Shown: positions 19,967 through 27,340 of the stretch, one piece after another
How the letters are laid out: each line of letters opens with the position of its first letter
How positions within the stretch are numbered: position 1 is the first letter of the stretch
Assembly: GCA_016719645.1 (NCBI GenBank)
Contig: JADJYS010000013.1
Span: 1-62,876 of the forward strand
From: a bacterium
Lineage (GTDB): Bacteria; Krumholzibacteriota; Krumholzibacteriia; LZORAL124-64-63
Length of the DNA stretch: 62,876 nucleotides
Reading direction: 5' to 3'
Program-made: the position numbers and the translations under genes
The notes under the pieces: generated by a model
What the model was told of the DNA's origin: nothing
Databases searched by the model: none
Seen by the model: the letters and a program-made list of their open reading frames with translations, nothing else

Positions 19967-21013
19967 ATGGCCATCAAGAGGAAACTGGGCATCGTCGGCG
20001 CCGGCAACATCGGCGGCATCCTGCTGCTGGAGATCGCCGCCCGCAAGCTGGCGCGCACGATCGGCATCGTGGACATCAAGCCGCCGGCGGTGGCGGCCGG
20101 CAAGGCCCTGGACGTGGCCGAGGGCACGCCCATCATCAACGCCGACGTCAACTTCGTCGCCTCGCGGGACTTCAGCGCGCTGGAGGGCTGCGAGTGCGTC
20201 ATCAACACCGCCGGCGTCCCGCGCGCCATGCGCCCCGACGGCACCTTCCCGTCCCGCGAGGAGCTGCTGGCCACGAACCTGCAGATCGCCGACGCGGTCG
20301 CCGAGGGCATCAACACCTACTGCCCCGACGCCTGCCTGGTGAACATCGCCAACCCGCTGGATGCCATCGTCTACCGGCTGCACCAGAAGCTGAAGAAGCC
20401 CAAGCACCGCATCTCGGGCATGGCCGGCGTGCTGGACACCGCGCGCTACCGCCTGTTCATCGCCCAGGAGGCGGGCGTGTCGGTGGAGAACGTCGAGGCG
20501 ATGGTCCTGGGCGGACACGGCGACACGATGGTGCCGATCCGCAGCTGCACCCGCATCGCGGGCATGCCGGTCGAGCAGTTCATCAGCAGCAAGCGGCTGG
20601 ACGAGATCGAGGACCGCGTGCGCAAGGCCGGCGGCGAGGTCGTCAGCCTGCTGGGCTCCGGCTCGGCCTTCGTCAGCCCCTGCTGGGCCACCCTGGAGAT
20701 GATGGAGGCCCAGGTCCACGACAAGAAGAAGATCCTGCCGGTGGCCACCCTGCTCGAGGGCGAGTACGGCGTCCACGGCCTGTTCATCGGCGTGCCGGCG
20801 ATCATGGGCCGCGGCGGCATCGAGAAGATCATCGAGGTCAAGATGACCCCGGCCGAGAAGGAGCTGTTCAAGGCCTCGGTCGAGGCCGTGCGCCAGACCG
20901 CCCGCGAGGTCGACCGCATGGGGGCGGAGATGGACAAGGCGAAGAAGTCGGCCGCGAAGCCGGCGGCGAAGAAGCCGGCCGCGAAGAAGCCGGCGAGCGG
21001 CAAGAAGAAGTAA
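19967..21013 (+). CDS. mdh: malate dehydrogenase with a lysine/alanine-rich tail
   Basis: This 348-residue LDH/MDH-family enzyme has the NAD-binding motif GIVGAGNIGG at residues 8-17. The substrate-loop region reads NTAGVPRAMRPDGTFPSREELL, longer than usual. The catalytic region is VNIANPLDAIVYRL, and the active histidine lies in LGGHGDTMVPI. Arginine in the loop favours malate over lactate. The catalytic domain ends near residue 320. The last 23 residues are nearly all K, A, P and S (KKSAAKPAAKKPAAKK), like a histone-H1-type tail. The gene is monocistronic, with its own promoter and a strong terminator. Confidence 0.88.
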   Translation: MAIKRKLGIVGAGNIGGILLLEIAARKLARTIGIVDIKPPAVAAGKALDVAEGTPIINADVNFVASRDFSALEGCECVINTAGVPRAMRPDGTFPSREELLATNLQIADAVAEGINTYCPDACLVNIANPLDAIVYRLHQKLKKPKHRISGMAGVLDTARYRLFIAQEAGVSVENVEAMVLGGHGDTMVPIRSCTRIAGMPVEQFISSKRLDEIEDRVRKAGGEVVSLLGSGSAFVSPCWATLEMMEAQVHDKKKILPVATLLEGEYGVHGLFIGVPAIMGRGGIEKIIEVKMTPAEKELFKASVEAVRQTAREVDRMGAEMDKAKKSAAKPAAKKPAAKKPASGKKK

Positions 21014-21038
21014 TAACAATACAACGACTTACGAGAAG

Positions 21039-21064
21039 GCCCCTGTCTGCGGACAGGGGCTTTT
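21039..21064 (+). terminator. intrinsic terminator after malate dehydrogenase
   Basis: A perfect 9-base-pair stem (GCCCCTGTC / GACAGGGGC) with a TGCG loop is followed by TTTT. It is the clearest rho-independent terminator in the window. Confidence 0.9.
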
Positions 21065-21145
21065 GCCTCTGGGGCCCTCCTGTTGTGGACTGTTTTGGGT
21101 CGGGGTGCCGCCCCGTTGTGACCCCTTCGCGACAAAAACCAAGAT

Positions 21146-21175
21146 CTGGCATCAAGTAGCCGGGCATGATAGAAT
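21146..21175 (+). promoter_or_regulatory. weak sigma70-like promoter for the M14 carboxypeptidase
   Basis: CTGGCA-N18-TAGAAT, about 60 bases upstream of the ATG. The -35 box is poor and the -10 is good. Confidence 0.4.
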
Positions 21176-21234
21176 CGAGTACCCGCCGCACTTAACACTT
21201 GGCGTCCGCGACCCTCAAGAGGCTGGAGGCCCCG

Positions 21235-23853
21235 ATGTCCATTCGCCCGAATCCCCTCGGCCGCGCCCTGACCGCGGCGGTCCTGTTGCTCGTCCTGTGC
21301 CTGGCGGCCGCCGCCTCGGCCGAGAGCCCCAAGTACGCGCTGGTGCGCATCGCGCTGGACGTCCAGGGCGTCGAGGCGACCCTGAGCGCCAACCCCGGCC
21401 TGGACATCGTGGCCCACAAGCCCGGCCACCACGTCGAGATCGTGGCCCTGCCCAAGGATCTGGACTGGCTCGACCAGGCCGGCGTGCGCTACGAGGTCGT
21501 GGAGCCCGACATGGAGGCCATGTACGCCTCGCGCAACAAGGGCCTGAACTTCGGCCTCTTCCACACCTACTCCGAGACCGTCACCTGGCTCGACGAGCTG
21601 CACGCCCTGTACCCCGAGGTCGTCAGCGCCAAGTGGAGCCTGGGCAACTCGCACCAGGGCAACCCCATCTGGTGCGTCCGGGTCTCGGACAACCCGGAGG
21701 TGAACGAGGCCGGCGAGCCCGAGATCCTCTTCGACGCGCTGCACCACGCCCGCGAGGTCATGGCCTCGGAGACCGCGACGATGCTCGTCGAGCACTTCGC
21801 CTCGAACTACGGCGTCGATCCCCAGATCACCTGGCTGCTGGACAACCGCGAGATCTACATCGTGCCCATCGTGAACCCGGACGGCTTCCTCTACAACGAG
21901 TCCACCAACCCCACCGGCGGCGGCATGTGGCGCAAGAACCGCCGCGTCAACGGCGACGGCTCGTACGGCGTCGACCTCAACCGCAACTACCCCTACCAGT
22001 GGGTCGGCGGCGGCAGCAGCACGGTCCCCAGCGACGACACCTACCGCGGCCCCTCGGCCGGCAGCGAGCCCGAGGTCCAGGCGATGATGGCCCTCGTCAA
22101 CTCCCACAACTTCATCACCTCGCAGAGCTTCCATTCCTATGCCGGCCTGACGCTGTACCCCTGGGGATACACCGCGAGCAACTCGCCCGACGAGTCGGTC
22201 TTCCAGCACATGGGCGCGATCATGTGCCAGTACAACGGCTACGAGCCCGGCCAGGCTCCCGACCTGCTCTACGAGGTCAACGGCGGCTCCTTCGACTGGG
22301 TCTACGGCGCCTCCGTCGAGCACCCCGAGTGCCTCGCCTTCTCCAACGAGATCGGCGGCAGCGGCGACGGGTTCTGGCCCGACGAGTCGCGCATCGACGC
22401 GCTCTTCCAGGAGAACCTCTGGCCCTCGCTCTACCAGGTCATGGCGGCCGGGCTCTACGTCCAGGCCCGCACCCCGGTGGTCGTCGGCGGCGACGGCGAC
22501 GCCATCCTGGATCCCGGCGAGACGGCCGGCCTCGCCTTCACGCTGGAGAACTTCGGGGCCATCACCGGCGCCTCGTCGGTGTCGGTGACCCTGTCCTGCG
22601 ACGATCCCTACCTCCAGCTGCACGAGGCCCAGCGCACCGTGGGCGCGATCGGCGCCCGCTCGTCGGTGTCCCTGGCGTCGGCCCCCTTCTCCGTGACCCT
22701 CGACGCCGCCGTCCCGCCGGCCCACAGCGTGGCCGTGCACGTGACCGTGGTCGCCGACGGCCAGACCAGCGAGTTCACGCTGAGCTACCCCGCCGGCCTG
22801 CCCGTCTCGGTCTACAGCAACAACTTCGAGAGCGGCTTCGCCGGCTGGACGACGACGGGCACCTGGGCCCTGGTCACCACCTCCAGCCACACGGCCACGC
22901 ACTCGCTGCACGACTCGCCGGCCGGCAACTACGTCAACAGCAGCGCGACCTACGCCTCGCTGAACACGCCCATCGCCATGCCCGCCGGCGCCAAGCTGGC
23001 GTTCTGGCACAAGTACACGCTCGAGTCCGGCTACGACTACGCCTACGTGCAGGTCTCGACCAACAACTCCACCTGGACCACGGTGGCCACGTACAACGGC
23101 ACGCTGGCGGCCTGGACCCTGGCCGAGGTCGACCTGGGCGCCTACGCCGGCCAGTCGGTCTACCTGCGCTTCCGGCTGGAGACCGACATCTCGGTCGTCT
23201 ACGACGGCTGGTACATCGACGACCTGGTCGTGACCGGCCTGGGTTCGCAGAACCAGACCCCGCCGCCGCCGGCGCTCGTCTCGCCGTACGACGGCGGCGA
23301 CTTCGGCCCGACCGCCGAACTCACGGCGGCCGCAGCGGTCGACCCCGACAGCTCCGACGAGGTCGCCTACGGTTTCCGGGTCTACCGCGACGCCCTGGGC
23401 ACCGATCTGGCGGCCCGCGCCGACGACCTGACCTCTCCGGCCTTCAATCCGGAGCTCACCGTGGACGGCACCTACTGGTGGCGGGCCTACGCCGCCGACA
23501 GCGAGGCGCGCGGCGATCTGGGCGAGACCTGGAGCTTCCAGTACACGTCCTACGCCGTGGGCGCGGGCGACGCCCTGCGCAGCCTGGGCCTGGCGGTCCT
23601 CGGCGGCGTGACCGGCGACCGCGCCGGCATCCGCCTGGACCTGCCCCGGGCGGGCGCGCTGTCCGTGGACGTCTACAACGCCCGCGGCCAGATCGTGCGC
23701 CGCCTCCACGCCGGCGACAGCGCGGCCGGCACCGTCCTGCTGACCTGGGACGGCCGCGACGAAGGCGGCCGCACCGCGCCCTCGGGCGTGTACTTCGTCC
23801 GCGCCCGCGCCGCCGGCGAGTCGAAGGTCGGCCGCATCCTGATGGTGCGGTAA
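21235..23853 (+). CDS. secreted M14 zinc carboxypeptidase with jelly-roll and FlgD-like C-terminal domains
   Basis: This 872-residue protein has a signal peptide (residues 1-30, ending AAASA). The M14 domain spans about 100-420: zinc ligands His171 and Glu174 (HHARE) and His300 (SFHSY), substrate-binding VDLNRNYPY, catalytic Glu372 (SNEIGG). Beta-sandwich domains follow, one (about 520-670) resembling MAM/immune-inhibitor-A-type modules (NNFESGFAGWTTTGTW). The final 85 residues are a FlgD/Por-secretion-type tail (DVYNARGQIVRRL, WDGRDEGGRTAPSGVYFV). Such tails mark T9SS-like or related export. Likely role: extracellular peptide digestion. A GGAGG lies just before the ATG. Confidence 0.93.
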   Translation: MSIRPNPLGRALTAAVLLLVLCLAAAASAESPKYALVRIALDVQGVEATLSANPGLDIVAHKPGHHVEIVALPKDLDWLDQAGVRYEVVEPDMEAMYASRNKGLNFGLFHTYSETVTWLDELHALYPEVVSAKWSLGNSHQGNPIWCVRVSDNPEVNEAGEPEILFDALHHAREVMASETATMLVEHFASNYGVDPQITWLLDNREIYIVPIVNPDGFLYNESTNPTGGGMWRKNRRVNGDGSYGVDLNRNYPYQWVGGGSSTVPSDDTYRGPSAGSEPEVQAMMALVNSHNFITSQSFHSYAGLTLYPWGYTASNSPDESVFQHMGAIMCQYNGYEPGQAPDLLYEVNGGSFDWVYGASVEHPECLAFSNEIGGSGDGFWPDESRIDALFQENLWPSLYQVMAAGLYVQARTPVVVGGDGDAILDPGETAGLAFTLENFGAITGASSVSVTLSCDDPYLQLHEAQRTVGAIGARSSVSLASAPFSVTLDAAVPPAHSVAVHVTVVADGQTSEFTLSYPAGLPVSVYSNNFESGFAGWTTTGTWALVTTSSHTATHSLHDSPAGNYVNSSATYASLNTPIAMPAGAKLAFWHKYTLESGYDYAYVQVSTNNSTWTTVATYNGTLAAWTLAEVDLGAYAGQSVYLRFRLETDISVVYDGWYIDDLVVTGLGSQNQTPPPPALVSPYDGGDFGPTAELTAAAAVDPDSSDEVAYGFRVYRDALGTDLAARADDLTSPAFNPELTVDGTYWWRAYAADSEARGDLGETWSFQYTSYAVGAGDALRSLGLAVLGGVTGDRAGIRLDLPRAGALSVDVYNARGQIVRRLHAGDSAAGTVLLTWDGRDEGGRTAPSGVYFVRARAAGESKVGRILMVR

Positions 23854-23878
23854 CCCGCCCCGCACCCGTCCACGAAAA

Positions 23879-23904
23879 GGGGGCGGCCCATCCGGGCCGC
23901 CCCC
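23879..23904 (+). terminator. hairpin after the M14 carboxypeptidase
   Basis: A perfect 11-base-pair stem, GGGGGCGGCCC / GGGCCGCCCCC, with an ATCC loop lies 25 bases after the stop codon. There is no T-run after it, so termination efficiency is uncertain. Confidence 0.65.
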
Positions 23905-23919
23905 ACTTCGTTGGAGGTT

Positions 23920-24155
23920 GTAGGTTCTGGCTGCGAAATTGTCCGCCGTGCCCATGCTGCTGTTCGACTTGGGTCCACACATCCTGTGGTGACAGGGGTG
24001 TCATGGAGGCCCTGGAGCCAGGATGGCGGAAGGGCCGGAATGTCAAGCGCTCAGGGCACACGAGGTGCCCTGAGCGCGTCCCCTGTCACCACAGGATGTG
24101 TGGACCCAAGTCGCATCACAGCATGGGCAGGTGGAATTACACAGCCAGAAGCTAC
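23920..24155. repeat. nested long inverted-repeat element
   Basis: Two outer arms face each other. They are identical over 34 bases (23965-23998 against 24080-24113, core GGGTCCACACATCCTGTGG) and similar over about 75 bases, out to 23920 and 24155. Inside, a second perfect 13-base-pair dyad (24047-24059 / 24065-24077, GCGCTCAGGGCAC) has a 5-base loop. The whole could fold into one long cruciform-like structure. It fills the gap between two convergent genes, and the right arm overlaps the last bases of the yceI-like gene. It may be a MITE-like repeat or a bidirectional terminator. Confidence 0.85.
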
Positions 24156-24742
24156 TTGCTTGCGATCGCTTCGATCTCCAGCAGCAGCTCGACCTCGTCG
24201 CTAACCGCCACCCCGCCCTTGTCCAGCACGGTGTTGTAGGTGATCCCGAAGTCGCGGCGGTCCAGCACGCCCCGGGCCGAGAAGCCGATGCGGTCGTTGC
24301 CCCAGGGGTCGGTGATCGCGCCGTTGAACTCCAGCTCCAGCTCGACCGGCTTGGTCACGCCGTGCATGGTCAGGTCGCCGGCCAGCACCCAGCCGCCGCC
24401 CTTCTGGCTCACGCCCTTGGAGGCGAAGGTGATCTCGGGGTACTTCTCGGCGTCGAAGAAGTCGGCGTTGCGCAGGTGGCCGTCGCGCTTGGCGTCGTTG
24501 GTGTTGACCGAGGCGGTCTTGATCGTCGCGGCGGCGGCCCACTGGGCGGGCTGGCCCTCGACGTACTCGACGGTGCCGGAGAACTCCCCGAACGACCCGG
24601 TCACCTTGCTGACCATCATGTGGCGCACCTTGAAGCCCACCGACGAGTGCGCGGTGTCGATGGTGTAGGTGGCGGCGGTGGCGGCGGCCGCCGTCAGGAA
24701 GCTCGCGGCCAGCAGGGCCGCCATCGTCTTGCGGAACGTCAT
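24152..24742 (-). CDS. yceI: YceI-like periplasmic lipid-binding protein
   Basis: This 196-residue protein has a signal peptide (about 1-23, ending TAAAATA). The YceI fold is clear: YTIDTAHSSVGFKVRHMMVSK at the start, SVNTNDAKRDGHLRNADFFD in the middle and GDLTMHGVTKPVELE later. Family members are periplasmic lipocalin-like proteins that bind isoprenoid quinones or similar lipids. The ATG at 24742 overlaps the stop of the upstream CDGSH gene (ATGA), so the two are probably translationally coupled. Its stop codon lies inside the inverted-repeat element. Confidence 0.93.
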   Translation of the reverse strand: MTFRKTMAALLAASFLTAAAATAATYTIDTAHSSVGFKVRHMMVSKVTGSFGEFSGTVEYVEGQPAQWAAAATIKTASVNTNDAKRDGHLRNADFFDAEKYPEITFASKGVSQKGGGWVLAGDLTMHGVTKPVELELEFNGAITDPWGNDRIGFSARGVLDRRDFGITYNTVLDKGGVAVSDEVELLLEIEAIASK

Positions 24743-24993
24743 CGCGTCTCTCCTTGCGTGTAGAGTTTGTGGCTGCCGTCGCAGTGCGGCTCCTCGCGGG
24801 AGCGCTTGCACTGGCAGAGGGCGGCCCGGGTGGTCTCGGCGATCTCGAACTTCAGCGGCGCGAAGGCCGTGCCCGTGTGCGCGCCGTCGCAGAAGGGCTG
24901 GCTCTGCGATTCGCCGCACGCGCAGTAGTAGTAGGTGCCGGGCTGCAGCTCGAGCACCTTGGGCCGGACATCGGCGATCCTGGGCTTGTCCAC
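24739..24993 (-). CDS. CDGSH iron-sulfur domain protein
   Basis: This 84-residue protein starts at GTG 24993 behind GGGGAGG. It has two CDGSH motifs, CACGESQSQPFCDGAH and CQCKRSREEPHCDGSH, each with the three Cys and one His that hold a 2Fe-2S cluster. Tandem small CDGSH proteins are common in bacteria; redox or Fe-S transfer roles are proposed for the family. It overlaps the yceI-like gene by 4 bases. A longer start at 25059 would run through the promoter and is rejected. Confidence 0.92.
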   Translation of the reverse strand: MDKPRIADVRPKVLELQPGTYYYCACGESQSQPFCDGAHTGTAFAPLKFEIAETTRAALCQCKRSREEPHCDGSHKLYTQGETR

Positions 24994-25030
24994 GCGACCT
25001 CCCCTAATGGTTGTTGCAACAGGTATCACA

Positions 25031-25059
25031 AGGATAAGCAGGTTTTCCGCGGACGGCAA
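25031..25059 (-). promoter_or_regulatory. sigma70-like promoter for the CDGSH-YceI pair
   Basis: On the minus strand, TTGCCG-N17-TATCCT lies about 40 bases upstream of the GTG start. Confidence 0.5.
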
Positions 25060-25123
25060 GTCCCGGCCGGCTCCCGGCCCGTGAACCGTTCACGCCGGGC
25101 TCCCACCCCGGCACCTGTTTTTC

Positions 25124-25155
25124 TTTGGACGACTTGGGCCCGGGGCCTAGATTTG
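25124..25155 (+). promoter_or_regulatory. promoter for glutamate dehydrogenase, also matching the Bacteroidetes-type consensus
   Basis: It reads as sigma70-like TTGGAC-N17-TAGATT. It also fits the TTTG / TAnnTTTG pattern known from Bacteroidetes (TTTG-N20-TAGATTTG). The leader would be about 120 bases. Confidence 0.55.
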
Positions 25156-25282
25156 GGATCGCGGCGGCGGCGCAACCGCTCCCGCGACGCGCTCCCGAGC
25201 CATCCCGGCCCGGGAGGCCGGTGCCGGGCCCCGCACCGAACCAAGCGCGGACCAGTGACGGTTCTCATCGAGGAGCGAGGAC

Positions 25283-26568
25283 ATGGCCGACAAGTCGTTC
25301 AACGCTTTCGCGATGGCCCAGCAGCAGTTCGACCGCGTGGCCGAAATGCTGGGCCTCGACCAGGCGACGCGGGATCTGCTGCGCAATCCCGACCGCGAGT
25401 TCCAGTTCAACGTCCCGGTGCGCATGGACGACGGGAGCATGAAGATCTTCCGCGGCTTCCGCGTGCAGCACAACGACGCCCGCGGCCCCTGCAAGGGCGG
25501 CATCCGCTTCCACCCCAGGAGACCGTCGACACGGTCCGCGCCCTGGCCACCTGGATGACCTGGAAGTGCGCCGTGGTCAACATCCCCCTGGGCGGCGGCA
25601 AGGGCGGCGTCATCTGCGACCCGCACCACCTGTCCCAGCGCGAGCAGGAGGGGCTGTGCCGGGGCTGGGTCCAGCAGGTCGCCGGCTACATCGGCCCGGT
25701 CCAGGACGTGCCCGCTCCCGACGTGATGACCAACGGCCAGCACATGCTGTGGATGATGGACGAGTACGAGAAGATCCACCGCGGCCACTTCCCCGGCATG
25801 ATCACCGGCAAGCCCCTGGGCATGGGCGGCAGCGAGGGCCGCACCGAGGCCACCGGCTACGGCGTCGTCTACACGCTGCGCGAGGCGCTGAAGCGCAAGG
25901 GCGTCGACATCGCCAAGACCACGGCCTCCTTCCAGGGCTTCGGCAACGTCTCCCAGTACGGCGTCGAGCTGTACACGAAGCTGGGCGGCCGCGCGATCTG
26001 CGTCTCGAGCTGGGACCAGGCCGACCAGACCAGCTACACCTTCAAGAAGACGTCCGGCATCAACCTGCAGGAGCTGCAGGGCATGGCCGACCGCTTCGGC
26101 GGCATCGACAAGGCCAAGGCCAAGGCCGCCGGCTACGAGGTGCTGCCGGGCGACGCCTGGATCGAGCAGGACGTGGACATCCTGCTGCCCTGCGCCCTGG
26201 AGAACCAGGTCAACGCCACGACGGTCAAGAAGATCGGCAAGCGCGTGAAGTTCATGGCCGAGGGCGCCAACGGCCCGACCACGCCCGAGGCGGACGAGAT
26301 CCTGTTCGCCAACGGCGTCTACACGATCCCCGACTTCCTGTGCAACGCCGGCGGCGTGACGTGCTCGTACTTCGAGCAGGTCCAGTGCAACATGAACTAC
26401 TTCTGGCCCAAGGACGAGGTCCTGGAGCGCCTGGACGCCATCATGACCAAGGCCTTCCACGGCGTGGCCGACCTGGCCGAGACCCAGGGCGTGCCCATGC
26501 GCGACGCGGCGTACATGATCGCCATCCAGCGCGTGGCCGAGGCCTGCCGCCTGCGCGGCCGGGTCTAG
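25283..26568 (+). CDS. gdhA: glutamate dehydrogenase, one frameshift
   Basis: The start is ATG 25283 (MADKSFNAFAMAQQQFD) behind GAGGAGCGAGG. The frame changes once at 25513-25520, where a run of four C would need five: GGIRFHP is in one frame and QETVDTVRALATWM in the next. The corrected protein is about 428 residues, normal for the family. Key features are GPCKGGIRFHP (substrate lysine), PLGGGKGGV, PAPDVMTNGQHM and the nucleotide-binding FQGFGNVSQYG. The reaction interconverts glutamate and 2-oxoglutarate; NAD or NADP preference is not decided here. A homopolymer sequencing error is the simplest explanation for the break. Confidence 0.9.
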
Positions 26569-26607
26569 CCCGCAGTCCCGACGACGAGGCGGCGGCGGTC
26601 CCCCAGT

Positions 26608-26634
26608 GGCGGCGGTCCTCAGGGGGCCGCCGCC
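26608..26634 (+). terminator. hairpin after glutamate dehydrogenase
   Basis: An 11-base-pair stem with one G-T pair (GGCGGCGGTCC / GGGCCGCCGCC) is followed by a short T-run (GTTTCC). It is a plausible weak terminator. Confidence 0.5.
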
Positions 26635-26749
26635 GCCGTTTCCGGCCTTGACGCCGCCCCGCCCCGCCCGCTTCCTCATGGCAAGCCCCTCCCCGTGTAA
26701 ACGGATCGCCCGCCGCGGACGTCCTGGTGGGTGAACGGAGGTGGACACC

Positions 26750-27340
26750 ATGAACGCGGAACCCTCAGGACGACCTGCCTTGACCGTCGAACGCGACACG
26801 GCACGGGACCACGAGAAGACCTGGCGGACCCTCTACGAGGAGACCTGCCGGCCGCTCTTCAACTTCCTGTGCTACCAGACCGGTGATCGCGACACCGCGC
26901 TGGACCTGCTGCAGGAGACCTACGTCACGGCGATGCGCAGCATGGCGACGTACCGGGGCGAGGCTCCGGTGCTCGGCTGGCTGCGCGCCATCGCCCTGCG
27001 CAAGACCCTGGACTGGCGGCGCGGGCTGCGCCGCCGGCTCGGGCACCTGCGCGCGTTCGCCCTCGACACCGCCTCCGACATGAAGGTCGCGCCCCCCGAA
27101 CCCGTGGACGCCGTCATGGATCCCGCCTTCCGGGCGGCCCTGATGCGGCTGCCCGCGCAGCAGCGGGCGGCCCTGCTGCTGCGCGAACTCGAGGAACTCC
27201 CGTTCCGCGAGGTCGCCGCGTGCCTCGGCTGCGCCGAGGCCACCGCGCGGGTCCACCATCACCGGGCGTGCCAGAGCATGCGGGCATCGCTCCAGGCCGC
27301 GAACGGCGGCCTGGACGTCATCCGAGGAGGCCGGTCATGA
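26750..27340 (+). CDS. ECF-type RNA polymerase sigma factor
   Basis: This 196-residue protein has sigma region 2 (about 28-95; LFNFLCYQTGDRDTALDLLQETYVTAM, then YRGEAPVLGWLRAIALRKTLDWRR). Sigma region 4 lies at about 125-180 (LPAQQRAALLLRELEELPFREVAACLG). The ATG at 26750 sits 7 bases after GGAGGTG; a GTG 9 bases upstream is less well placed. Its stop overlaps the start of the vWA gene (ATGA). By analogy with ECF/anti-sigma pairs, the vWA membrane protein may control it. No terminator separates them. Confidence 0.92.
   Translation: MNAEPSGRPALTVERDTARDHEKTWRTLYEETCRPLFNFLCYQTGDRDTALDLLQETYVTAMRSMATYRGEAPVLGWLRAIALRKTLDWRRGLRRRLGHLRAFALDTASDMKVAPPEPVDAVMDPAFRAALMRLPAQQRAALLLRELEELPFREVAACLGCAEATARVHHHRACQSMRASLQAANGGLDVIRGGRS

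Noticed and set aside
20446..23982. A 1178-residue open frame on the minus strand
   Set aside because: It lies antisense to the M14 carboxypeptidase and malate dehydrogenase, is low in complexity (V, G, D, A, R-rich), and has no domain. It is a high-GC shadow.
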